Below, piece after piece: positions 32,248-40,176 of a DNA stretch of 64,000 nt (positions are counted from its first letter, which is position 1; each line of letters starts with the position of its first letter). The notes under the pieces were generated by a model that saw nothing but the letters and a program-made list of their open reading frames with translations, made no database searches and had not been told where the DNA came from. The position numbers and the translations under genes were made by a program. Origin of the DNA: Azoarcus sp. CIB (GTDB taxonomy: Bacteria > Pseudomonadota > Gammaproteobacteria > Burkholderiales > Rhodocyclaceae); the NCBI RefSeq assembly GCF_001190925.1, contig NZ_CP011072.1:2976001-3040000 (forward strand), in the 5' to 3' direction.

Positions 32248-32916
32248 GTGATCGTACGCAACTGGATGCAAGCCAACCCCGCGGTGCTCGGCAGCAACAC
32301 GCTGCTGTCGGAAGCGAAGCGGATCCTCTCGGAAACCAACCTGCATGCGCTGCCGGTCGTCGATGACGGGCGCCTGCGCGGACTGATCACCCGCGCCGGC
32401 TGCCTGCGCGCCGCCCACGCCGCGATCCGCAGCCAGAGTCCGGACGAGCTGAACTACTTCTCCAACCACGTGAAGGTGAAGGACGTCATGGTGCGCAACC
32501 CCGCCACCATCGATGCCAACGACACGATGGAGCGCTGCCTGCAGGTCGGTCAGCAAGCGGGCGTCGGCCAGCTGCCCGTACTGGACGACGGGCATGTGGT
32601 GGGGATGATCTCGGCGATCGAGATGTTCTCGCTCGCGGCGCACTTCCTCGGCGCCTGGGAGCGGCGCAGCGGCGTGACGCTCGCGCCGACACGCATCGGC
32701 CCCGGGACGATCGGCCGCATCGCCGACATCGTCGAGGGCACCGGCGCCGAGGTACATGCGATCTACCCGATCAGCCTCGGGCCGAAGGGCGTCGCGAGCG
32801 GCGACCAGGAGCGCAAGGTCATCGTCCGCTTCCACCACGCCGATACCGCCGATGTCGTGCAGGCGCTCGCCGCCGCCGGCTACGAAGTCATCGAGTCGGT
32901 GCAGGCGACGCACTGA
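32248..32916 (+). CDS. ppsC: phenylphosphate synthase stimulatory subunit 3 (CBS domains)
   Basis: A 222-residue protein with two CBS domains (about 5-60 and 75-130; LHALPVVDDGRLRGLITRAG and VGQLPVLDDGHVVGMIS), followed by an ACT-like C-terminal domain (about 145-220). The Thauera protein 3 stimulates the synthase several-fold; nucleotide sensing by the CBS pair is a reasonable but unproven mechanism. The start is GTG at 32248 with a perfect gaggagg ribosome site. Confidence 0.9.
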   Translation: MIVRNWMQANPAVLGSNTLLSEAKRILSETNLHALPVVDDGRLRGLITRAGCLRAAHAAIRSQSPDELNYFSNHVKVKDVMVRNPATIDANDTMERCLQVGQQAGVGQLPVLDDGHVVGMISAIEMFSLAAHFLGAWERRSGVTLAPTRIGPGTIGRIADIVEGTGAEVHAIYPISLGPKGVASGDQERKVIVRFHHADTADVVQALAAAGYEVIESVQATH

Positions 32917-32962
32917 TTCCCGTCACTTTCAAATCCCGCTTTCCCGCCAAGGAGTCATCCGA

Positions 32963-34384
32963 ATGGACCTGAGATATTTCATCAACCAGTGCGCCGAAGC
33001 CAAGGAACTGAAGCGCGTCACGACCGAGGTCGACTGGAATCTGGAGCTGTCGCATGTCTCCAAGCTCACCGAAGAGAAGAAAGGCCCGGCGCTGCTGTTC
33101 GAGAGCGTCAAGGGCTATGACACGCCGGTGTTCACGGGCGCCTTCGCGACGACCAAGCGCCTCGCGATCATGCTCGGCCTGCCGCACGACCTGACGCTGT
33201 GCCAGTCGGCGCAGCAGTGGATGAAGAAGACGATCACGTCCGAGGGCCTGATCAAGGCGAAGGAAGTGAAGGACGGGCCGGTGCTGGAAAACGTGCTGAC
33301 CGGCAACAAGGTCGATCTGAGCATGTTCCCGGTGCCGAAATTCTTCCCGCTCGACGGCGGGCGCTACATCGGAACGATGGTGTCGCTGGTGCTGAAGGAC
33401 CCCGAGACGGGCGAGGTCAACCTCGGCACCTACCGCATGCAGATGCTCGACGACAAGCGCTGCGGCGTGCAGATCCTGCCCGGCAAGCGCGGGGAGCGGA
33501 TCATGAAGAAGTACGCCAAGATGGGCAAGAAGATGCCCGCGGCGGCGATCATCGGTTGCGACCCGCTGATCTTCATGGCCGGCACGCTGATGCACAAGGG
33601 CGCCAGCGACTTCGACATCACCGGCACGGTGCGCGGCCAGCAGGCCGAGTTCCTGATGGCGCCGCTGACCGGTCTGCCGGTGCCGGCGGGCGCGGAGATC
33701 GTGCTCGAAGGCGAGATCGACCCGAACAACTTCCTGCCGGAAGGCCCGTTCGCCGAATACACCGGCTACTACACCGACGAGCTGCACAAGCCGATCCCGA
33801 AGCCGGTGCTGGAAGTGCAGCAGATCCTGCATCGCAACAACCCCATCCTGTGGGCGACCGGCCAGGGCCGGCCGGTGACCGACGTGCATATGCTGCTCGC
33901 CTTCACGCGTACGGCCACCCTCTGGACCGAGCTCGAGCAGATGCGCATCCCGGGCGTGCAGTCGGTGTGCGTGCTGCCGGAGTCGGCGGGACGCTTCTGG
34001 ACGGTGGTGTCGCTGAAGCAGGCCTATCCCGGACATTCCAGGCAGGTCGCGGACGCGGTGCTCGGGACGAACACCGGCAACTACGGCATGAAGGGCGTCA
34101 TCACGGTGGACGAGGACATCCAGGCGGACGACCTGCAGCGCGTGTTCTGGGCGCTGTCGTGCCGCTACGACCCGATGCGCGGCACCGAGCTCATCAAGCG
34201 CGGACGCTCCACGCCGCTGGATCCGGCGCTGGACCCGGACTCCAACAAGCTCATGACCTCCCGCATCCTGATGGACGCCTGCATTCCATACGAATGGAAG
34301 CAGAAGCCGGTCGAGGCGCGCATGGACGAGGAGACGCTCGCGAAGATCAAGGCGCGCTGGCACGAGTACGGGATCGGGGTGTGA
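32963..34384 (+). CDS. ppcB: phenylphosphate carboxylase beta subunit (UbiD-like)
   Basis: A 473-residue UbiD-family protein. The UbiD landmarks are visible: NLGTYRMQ (substrate/prFMN-site Arg) and EGPFAEYTGYY (catalytic Glu region). With PpcA and PpcC it forms the core that exchanges CO2 with 4-hydroxybenzoate. Assignment as beta rests on gene position and size (~53 kDa) compared with Thauera. The ribosome site aaggag is at 32949. A 171-base gap holding a repeat element separates it from ppcD. Confidence 0.88.
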   Translation: MDLRYFINQCAEAKELKRVTTEVDWNLELSHVSKLTEEKKGPALLFESVKGYDTPVFTGAFATTKRLAIMLGLPHDLTLCQSAQQWMKKTITSEGLIKAKEVKDGPVLENVLTGNKVDLSMFPVPKFFPLDGGRYIGTMVSLVLKDPETGEVNLGTYRMQMLDDKRCGVQILPGKRGERIMKKYAKMGKKMPAAAIIGCDPLIFMAGTLMHKGASDFDITGTVRGQQAEFLMAPLTGLPVPAGAEIVLEGEIDPNNFLPEGPFAEYTGYYTDELHKPIPKPVLEVQQILHRNNPILWATGQGRPVTDVHMLLAFTRTATLWTELEQMRIPGVQSVCVLPESAGRFWTVVSLKQAYPGHSRQVADAVLGTNTGNYGMKGVITVDEDIQADDLQRVFWALSCRYDPMRGTELIKRGRSTPLDPALDPDSNKLMTSRILMDACIPYEWKQKPVEARMDEETLAKIKARWHEYGIGV

Positions 34385-34410
34385 GCGCTGCTCGGCCCGG
34401 ATTAGCAGGT

Positions 34411-34516
34411 CCCTTCCCCTTCAAGGGGGAAGGACAGGATGGGGATGGGTCTCGGGCGGGCGTGCCTGCTCGATGGAAACCCATCCCCACCCCAGCCCTC
34501 CCCTTGAAGGGGAGGG
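34411..34516. repeat. composite palindromic repeat, copy 1 (within ppc operon)
   Basis: Two ~39-base arms in inverted orientation (34411-34450 and 34478-34516). Each arm contains its own small palindrome (CCCCTTCAAGGGG or CCCCTTGAAGGGG) next to GGGGATGGGT or its complement. It sits between ppcB and ppcD and could form a large stem-loop in the operon mRNA. Related copies are at 39934-40030 and 48844-48950. Confidence 0.85.
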
Positions 34517-34555
34517 AGCGTCCGTGCAGCACTCAACTAAAGAGGGAACGGAGAC

Positions 34556-35065
34556 ATGGAAAAGGCCAAGAACATCAAGCTGGTGATCCTCGACGTCGAC
34601 GGCGTCATGACCGATGGCCGCATCGTCATCAATGACGAGGGCGTCGAGTCGCGCAACTTCGACATCAAGGACGGCATGGGCGTGATCGTGCTGCAGCTGT
34701 GCGGCATCGAGGTCGCGATCATCACGTCGAAGAAGTCCGGCGCGGTACGGCACCGCGCCGAGGAGCTGAAGATCAAGCGGTTTTACGAAGGCATCAAGAA
34801 GAAGACCGAGCCCTACGCGCTGATGCTCGAGGAGATGAACATCTCCGACGCCGAGGTCTGCTACGTGGGCGATGACCTCGTCGATCTGTCGATGATGAAG
34901 CGCGTCGGCCTGCCGATCGCGGTGGGCGACGCGGTGGGCGACGTGAAGGAGGCGGCGGCTTACGTGACGACCGCACGAGGCGGATACGGCGCCGTGCGCG
35001 AGGTCGCGGAGCTGATCCTGAAGGCGCAGGGCAAGTGGGACGCGATGCTCTCGAAGATCCATTGA
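34556..35065 (+). CDS. ppcD: phenylphosphate carboxylase delta subunit (HAD phosphatase)
   Basis: A 169-residue HAD-family protein of the KdsC/CMP-sialate phosphatase type. HAD motif I is LVILDVDGVMTDG, motif II includes IITSKKSG, and motif IV is VCYVGDDLVDLSMM. In Thauera the 18-kDa delta subunit is needed to use phenylphosphate, releasing phenolate at the active core. It follows the repeat element and starts after aaagagggaacggagac. The size and family match the described subunit. Confidence 0.92.
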   Translation: MEKAKNIKLVILDVDGVMTDGRIVINDEGVESRNFDIKDGMGVIVLQLCGIEVAIITSKKSGAVRHRAEELKIKRFYEGIKKKTEPYALMLEEMNISDAEVCYVGDDLVDLSMMKRVGLPIAVGDAVGDVKEAAAYVTTARGGYGAVREVAELILKAQGKWDAMLSKIH

Positions 35066-35094
35066 TTTACGACATTCACAGCGAGGAGACAGAC

Positions 35095-36555
35095 ATGGGA
35101 AAAATCTCAGCACCGCGAAGCAACCGCGAATTCATCGAGGCGTGCGTCAAGTCCGGCGACGCCGTCCGCATCAAGCAGGAAGTGGATTGGGACAACGAGG
35201 CCGGCGCGATCGTGCGCCGCGTGTGCGAGCTCGGCGAAGCCGCGCCCTTCATGGAGAGCATCAAGGATTACCCGGGCTTCAGCTACTTCGGCGCGCCCTT
35301 GTCGACCTACCGCCGCATGGCGATCGCGCTCGGCATGGACCCCGCATCGACGCTGCCGCAGATCGGCGCGGAATACCTCAAACGCACCAACAGCGAGCCG
35401 ATTGCCCCGGTCGTCATCGACAAGCGGGACGCGCCCTGCAAGGAGAACATCCTGCTCGGCGACGACGTGGACCTGTGCAAGCTGCCGGTACCCCTGGTGC
35501 ATGACGGCGACGGCGGGCGTTACGTCGGCACCTGGCATGGCGTGATCACGAAGCACCCGGTGCGCGGCGACGTGAACTGGGGCATGTACCGCCAGATGAT
35601 GTGGGACGGCCGCACGATGTCGGGCGCCGTGTTCCCGTTCTCGGACCTCGGCAAGACGCTGACCGACTACTACCTGCCGCGTGGCGAGGGCTGCCCCTTC
35701 GCGACCGCGATCGGCCTGTCGCCTCTGGCCGCGATGGCCGCGTGCGCGCCCTCCCCGATCCCCGAACCGGAACTCACCGGCATGCTGGCGGGCGAGGCTG
35801 TGCGCCTGGTGAAGTGCGAGACCAACGACCTCGAAGTGCCGGCCGATGCCGAGATCATCATCGAGGGCATGATCCTGCCCGACTACAAGGTCGAGGAAGG
35901 ACCGTTCGGCGAATACACGGGTTATCGCACCAGCCCGCGCGACTTCCGCGTCACCTTCCGCGTCGATGCGATCACCTATCGCAACAACGCGACCATGACG
36001 ATCTCGAACATGGGTGTGCCGCAGGACGAGGGGCAATTGCTGCGCTCGTTCTCGCTGGGCCTGGAGCTCGAGAAATTGCTGAAGAGCCAGGGCATCCCGG
36101 TGACCGGGGTCTACATGCACCCGCGTTCGACGCACCACATGATGATCGTCGGCGTGAAGCCGACTTACGCCGGCATCGCGATGCAGATCGCGCAGCTCGC
36201 GTTCGGCTCCAAGCTCGGACCGTGGTTCCACATGGTGATGGTGGTCGACGACCAGACCGACATTTTCAACTGGGACGAGGTCTATCACGCGTTCTGCACG
36301 CGCTGCAATCCGGAGCGTGGCATCCACGTGTTCAAGAACACGACCGGCACCGCCCTCTATCCGCACGCAACCCCGCACGATCGCAAGTACTCGATCGGCT
36401 CGCAGGTGCTGTTCGACTGCCTGTGGCCGGTCGATTGGGACAAGACCAACGACGTCCCGACGCTCGTCAGCTTCAAGAACGTCTATCCCAAGGACATCCA
36501 GGAGCGGGTCACCAACAACTGGGCCGATTACGGCTTCCGCGGCGCAAAGAAATAA
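35095..36555 (+). CDS. ppcA: phenylphosphate carboxylase alpha subunit (UbiD-like)
   Basis: A 486-residue UbiD-family protein (~54 kDa). Landmarks are NWGMYRQMMW and EGPFGEYTGYRT, the latter with the two Glu of the UbiD site. It is a partner of PpcB and PpcC in para-carboxylation of phenolate to 4-hydroxybenzoate. The ATG at 35095, preceded by gaggagac, is preferred over an in-frame ATG 60 bases upstream that lies inside ppcD. Confidence 0.9.
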   Translation: MGKISAPRSNREFIEACVKSGDAVRIKQEVDWDNEAGAIVRRVCELGEAAPFMESIKDYPGFSYFGAPLSTYRRMAIALGMDPASTLPQIGAEYLKRTNSEPIAPVVIDKRDAPCKENILLGDDVDLCKLPVPLVHDGDGGRYVGTWHGVITKHPVRGDVNWGMYRQMMWDGRTMSGAVFPFSDLGKTLTDYYLPRGEGCPFATAIGLSPLAAMAACAPSPIPEPELTGMLAGEAVRLVKCETNDLEVPADAEIIIEGMILPDYKVEEGPFGEYTGYRTSPRDFRVTFRVDAITYRNNATMTISNMGVPQDEGQLLRSFSLGLELEKLLKSQGIPVTGVYMHPRSTHHMMIVGVKPTYAGIAMQIAQLAFGSKLGPWFHMVMVVDDQTDIFNWDEVYHAFCTRCNPERGIHVFKNTTGTALYPHATPHDRKYSIGSQVLFDCLWPVDWDKTNDVPTLVSFKNVYPKDIQERVTNNWADYGFRGAKK

Positions 36556-36567
36556 GGAGAGGCGGTC

Positions 36568-36825
36568 ATGGCAAACAAGTGGGAAGTGTTCGTGATGGAC
36601 CTCGCGGAACTGGCCGAGGGCAAGGAGCTGGAGCTGACGATCCGCACGCTCAACGACGGGCTGCACAAGTACACCTACCAGCGCGCGAAGGTGGAGGTGT
36701 CGAGCAAGCTCGACCAGTTCGCCGACAGCCTGCAGGTGCGGCTGGGGCGCGGTCAGCTGAGTGACCGCAAGTTCTCGATTCGGGTGATCGAGCGCGTCGA
36801 GCGCATGCCGGCACGGTATCTGTAA
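36568..36825 (+). CDS. ppcC: phenylphosphate carboxylase gamma subunit
   Basis: An 85-residue protein (~10 kDa). It has no wider family that I recognise; size and position right after ppcA match the gamma subunit of Thauera. It is rich in charged residues (AELAEGKELELTIRTLND), consistent with a small structural subunit. Thirteen bases separate it from ppcA and the ribosome site is aaggagagg. Confidence 0.88.
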   Translation: MANKWEVFVMDLAELAEGKELELTIRTLNDGLHKYTYQRAKVEVSSKLDQFADSLQVRLGRGQLSDRKFSIRVIERVERMPARYL

Positions 36826-36893
36826 GCGCTCCGACCCGGGCGGGTCACGCACCCGCCCGGCCCGATTCAATCACCGAACGGAACAGCAAAACG

Positions 36894-38240
36894 ATGGCCT
36901 ACCCCGACCTGCGCAGCTTCTTGGCCGACCTCGGCGACGACCTGCTGCACGTGCGCGAGGAGTTCGACCCGAAGTTCGAGATCGCGGCCGTGCTGCGCAG
37001 CCTGCCCGCCGACGCGCCCGCGGCGCTGTTCGAGAACGTGCGCGGCTATCCGGGTGCGCGCGTCGCGGGCAACCTGTTCGGCGGACGCCGCCGTGTCGCC
37101 CGCGCTTTCGGCACCACTGAAGAACGCCTCGCGCAGACCTGGCTCGACAACAAGCAGCGCGCGATCGCGCCGGTGGCGGCGAAATCCGCACCGGTGCAGG
37201 AAATCGTGCATCGCGCGCCGGACGAACTGCTACCGCTGCTGCCGATCCTGACGCACCACGAGAAGGACGGCGCACCCTTCATCACGACCGGCGTCGTGCT
37301 GTGCACCGACCCGGCGACGGGACGACGCGGCATGGGCATCCACCGTATGATGATCAAGGGCGGAAACCGCCTCGGTATCCTGCTCGCGAACCCGCCGCTG
37401 TCGCAGTTCCACGCGAATGCCGAAGCGAAGGGCGAAGCGCTCGACGTCGCGATCGCGCTGGGGCTGGAGCCTGCGACACTGCTGGCGTCCGTCGTGCGCA
37501 GCGGCCCGCTGGGGCCGGACAAGATGGCGGTCGCGGGTGGACTGCGCGGCGATCCGGTGGAGCTCGTGCGCGCGCTGACCGTGAATGTCGAAGTCCCGGC
37601 GCGCGCCGAGATCGTCATCGAAGGCCGCATCCTGCCCGGAGTGCGTGAGCCTGAAGGCCCCTTCGGCGAGAACACCGGCTACTACTTCTCCAACGTCAGC
37701 CCGGTGGTCGAAGTCACGGCCGTCACGCACCGCGACAACTTCATCTATCCCGGCCTGTGCCCGTGGTCCGGCGACGTCGACACCCTGCTCTCCCTCGCGG
37801 CCGGCACCGAGCTGCTGGGCCAGCTGCAGACCATGGTCGCGGGCGTCGTCGATCTTGATCTCACCGGCGGCACCGCGGGCTTCTCGGCCGCGATCGCCGT
37901 GAAGGGTTGCCCGCGCCACGAAGTGCGGCGCCTGATCATGCTCGCGTTGAACCTCGACAAGCGCCTGAAGACCGTGACCGTCGTCGATGACGACGTGAAC
38001 ATCCGCGACCCGCGCGAGCTCGCGTGGGCGATGGCGACGCGCTACCTGCCCGAACGCGACACCGTGATCATCGGCGGCGCCGAAGGCTATGTCATCGACC
38101 CCTCCTCCGCCGGCACCAACGCCGGCTCCAAGGCCGGCTTCGTCGCCACGCGCGGCGCCGGCCCCGAATTCGACCGGATCACCCTGCCCGCCGCCGCGCT
38201 CGCGAAGGCCCAGGCCCTCCTCGCAACGCTGCGCAATTGA
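36894..38240 (+). CDS. third UbiD-family decarboxylase-like protein
   Basis: A 448-residue UbiD homologue, distinct from PpcA and PpcB. It carries GMGIHRMMIKGGNRLG and EGPFGENTGYYF, close to the canonical UbiD pattern, so it should bind prenylated FMN. It corresponds to the extra ubiD-like gene downstream of the ppc genes in Thauera. It may decarboxylate another aromatic acid or substitute in the carboxylase; no data in the sequence decides this. It is followed 14 bases later by ubiX. Confidence 0.85.
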   Translation: MAYPDLRSFLADLGDDLLHVREEFDPKFEIAAVLRSLPADAPAALFENVRGYPGARVAGNLFGGRRRVARAFGTTEERLAQTWLDNKQRAIAPVAAKSAPVQEIVHRAPDELLPLLPILTHHEKDGAPFITTGVVLCTDPATGRRGMGIHRMMIKGGNRLGILLANPPLSQFHANAEAKGEALDVAIALGLEPATLLASVVRSGPLGPDKMAVAGGLRGDPVELVRALTVNVEVPARAEIVIEGRILPGVREPEGPFGENTGYYFSNVSPVVEVTAVTHRDNFIYPGLCPWSGDVDTLLSLAAGTELLGQLQTMVAGVVDLDLTGGTAGFSAAIAVKGCPRHEVRRLIMLALNLDKRLKTVTVVDDDVNIRDPRELAWAMATRYLPERDTVIIGGAEGYVIDPSSAGTNAGSKAGFVATRGAGPEFDRITLPAAALAKAQALLATLRN

Positions 38241-38254
38241 TGGAGACACGCCCC

Positions 38255-38857
38255 ATGAGAATCGTCGTCGGCATTTCCGGAGCAAGCGGTGCGATCTACG
38301 GCATCCGCATCCTCGAAGCCCTCAAGCACATCGGCGTCGAGACCGACCTCGTGATGTCGGATTCGGCCAAGCGCACGATCGTCTACGAGACGGATTACTC
38401 GATCAACGACGTCAAGCGCCTCGCCTCCTGCGTACATGACAACAACGACGTCGGTGCGTCGATCGCGAGCGGCTCGTTCAAGCACGCGGGCATGATCATC
38501 GCGCCCTGCTCGATCAAGACGCTCTCGGCCGTTGCGAACTGCTTCAATACGAACCTGCTGATCCGTGCCGCCGATGTCACGCTCAAGGAGCGCCGCAAGC
38601 TCGTGCTGATGCTGCGCGAGACGCCGCTGCACCTCGGCCACCTGCGCCTGATGTCGCAGGTCACCGAGACCGGCGCGGTGCTGGTGCCGCCGCTGCCGGC
38701 CTTCTACCACCGGCCCAAGACCATCGACGACATCATCAACCAGTCCGTGACCAAGGTGCTGGACCAGTTCGACCTCGACGTGGATCTCTTCGGGCGCTGG
38801 ACCGGTAACGAGGAGCGCGAGCACGCGAAGTCGCAGCAGGGGCAGCCGGCATGCTGA
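38255..38857 (+). CDS. ubiX: UbiX flavin prenyltransferase
   Basis: A 200-residue flavoprotein. The FMN/prenyl-phosphate segment VGISGASGAIYGIRILEAL opens the protein, and the UbiX signatures GSFKHAGMIIAPCSIKTLSAVAN and LRETPLHLGHLRLM follow. It makes prenylated FMN from FMN and dimethylallyl phosphate, the cofactor of UbiD enzymes, so it serves PpcA/PpcB and the third UbiD. The ATG at 38255 has ggag at a good distance; an in-frame ATG at 38240 overlaps the previous stop and would add five residues. Confidence 0.92.
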   Translation: MRIVVGISGASGAIYGIRILEALKHIGVETDLVMSDSAKRTIVYETDYSINDVKRLASCVHDNNDVGASIASGSFKHAGMIIAPCSIKTLSAVANCFNTNLLIRAADVTLKERRKLVLMLRETPLHLGHLRLMSQVTETGAVLVPPLPAFYHRPKTIDDIINQSVTKVLDQFDLDVDLFGRWTGNEEREHAKSQQGQPAC

Positions 38858-39288
38858 GCACCGCCACCCGCCTCGAGCTTGAAGGCGAAGTCGCGCCGGG
38901 GCTCGGCGAAGGCACACGCTTCACGGCGATCGACTGGGTGATCGCGGAATTCCGCCGCAAGCTCGGCTTCATCCCCTGGCCCGGCACCTTCAACCTGCGC
39001 ATGCGCGGTGACGCCTGGGAATGGGCACGCGCGCGCCTGCGCGCCGCCGCGGGCATCGCGATCACGCCACGGGACGGTTTCTGCGCGGCGAAATGCTTCG
39101 GCGTGCACATTGCCGGCCAACTCACCGGCGCCGTCGTGTTCCCCGAGATGCCCGACTACCCCGACGACAAGTTCGAGATCGTCGCGCCGCTGCCGATCCG
39201 CGAGACGCTCGGGCTGCAGGACGGCGACCTCGTGAACCTGCGCCTCGACCTTGCATTTTCCGCCCGCGACGACGCGGCGGCCGCCTGA
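38851..39288 (+). CDS. CTP-dependent riboflavin kinase-like protein (DUF120/RibK)
   Basis: A 145-residue protein with the pattern of archaeal RibK: LEGEVAPGLGEGTRF at the start, LGFIPWPGTFNLRM, then FGVHIAGQLTGAVVFP, YPDDKFEIVAPLPIRE and LGLQDGDLVNL. The archaeal enzyme phosphorylates riboflavin with CTP to FMN. The start overlaps the ubiX stop, so it is tightly coupled to the enzyme that consumes FMN. The inferred job is local FMN supply for prenyl-FMN synthesis, or flavin binding without kinase activity. It corresponds to an unassigned open frame of the Thauera phenol cluster. Confidence 0.75.
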   Translation: MLSTATRLELEGEVAPGLGEGTRFTAIDWVIAEFRRKLGFIPWPGTFNLRMRGDAWEWARARLRAAAGIAITPRDGFCAAKCFGVHIAGQLTGAVVFPEMPDYPDDKFEIVAPLPIRETLGLQDGDLVNLRLDLAFSARDDAAAA

Positions 39289-39308
39289 CCACTTCAAGGA
39301 GCGCCATC

Positions 39309-39857
39309 ATGGCCCCGAAGTTCTGCCCGCAATGCAGCACGCCGCTGGTCCTCGCGAAGATCCACAACCGCGAGCGCGAAACCTGTCCGGCCTGCGGCGA
39401 GACCTTCTTCCACAAGCCCGCGCCGGTCGTGCTGGCGGTGATCGAGCACGCCGACAAGCTCGTACTGATCCGCCGCAATCTCGACCCGCTCGGCGGCTAC
39501 TGGGCGCCCCCCGGAGGCTACGTCGAACAGGGCGAATCGCTCGAGGAGGCGGTCGTGCGCGAGGCGCGCGAGGAGACCGGACTGGAAGTCGCCGTCGATG
39601 GGCTGATCGGCGTGTATTCGCAGGCCGGCGTGCGCGCGGTGATTCTCGCGTACCGAGCGCACTCGCTCGCGGGCGAACCGGTCGCGGGCGACGATGCCGG
39701 CGAGATCGCCCTCATCGCGCCCGGCCAACTGCCGCTGCAGACGGCGCCCGAAGGCGCACCGCTGATCGACCGCTGGTTCTACGACGTCATCCAGGAAGTC
39801 ACCGCACCATGGAAATGGGGGCGCCGGACGAGCGCCAGAACGATGATGAGGAGATAA
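39309..39857 (+). CDS. nudix hydrolase with zinc ribbon
   Basis: A 182-residue protein. An N-terminal CPQC/CPAC zinc ribbon (residues 6-30) precedes a nudix box GGYVEQGESLEEAVVREAREETG. It corresponds to the MutT-like open frame at the end of the Thauera phenol cluster. The substrate is unknown; cleaning damaged nucleotides or an NDP-linked flavin by-product are possibilities. It begins 20 bases after the RibK-like gene, with an aaggagc ribosome site. Confidence 0.85.
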   Translation: MAPKFCPQCSTPLVLAKIHNRERETCPACGETFFHKPAPVVLAVIEHADKLVLIRRNLDPLGGYWAPPGGYVEQGESLEEAVVREAREETGLEVAVDGLIGVYSQAGVRAVILAYRAHSLAGEPVAGDDAGEIALIAPGQLPLQTAPEGAPLIDRWFYDVIQEVTAPWKWGRRTSARTMMRR

Positions 39858-40176
39858 CGATGATCGCACCGACACCCCGCCCGTCAGGCTGAGCGCGTAT
39901 TAGCCGGCACGCGGTCATGAGTCCGGGCCTTTGCTCCCTCCCCTTCAAGGGGAGGGCTGGGGTGGGGATGGGTTAAGCCGGCCCGGCAGAAACCCATCCC
40001 CCTCCTGACCTCCCCCTTGAAGGGGGAGGAACCGGGGCCCGAACAGACGACATCCACTGAATGCCGGATTCATTCGCCGACAACTCCGCAGCATCCGCCC
40101 GTACGGCAATGCCCGCTCCCGAACCCGGACGGCATCGGCGCGGGACGGTTCGTCCAAAATTTCGAGGAAGCCAGTC
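39858..40176. other. intergenic gap before CoA ligase, holds repeat copy 2
   Basis: A well-placed gaggag ribosome site precedes a ten-codon frame at 39860-39892 whose reality I cannot judge. The rest is occupied by the composite palindromic repeat (39934-40030) and a leader of ~145 bases before the PaaK-like gene. Confidence 0.5.
39934..40030. repeat. composite palindromic repeat, copy 2
   Basis: Inverted arms 39934-39974 and 39990-40030, each with an internal CCCCTTCAAGGGG-like palindrome and a GGGGATGGGTT or AACCCATCCCC block. It is closely similar to copy 1 and lies between the nudix gene and the CoA ligase gene. Confidence 0.85.

Noticed and set aside
39860-39892. Ten-codon frame after a strong gaggag ribosome site downstream of the nudix gene
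   Set aside because: Too short to support as a gene, and the ribosome-site-like bases are also the end of the nudix coding sequence.
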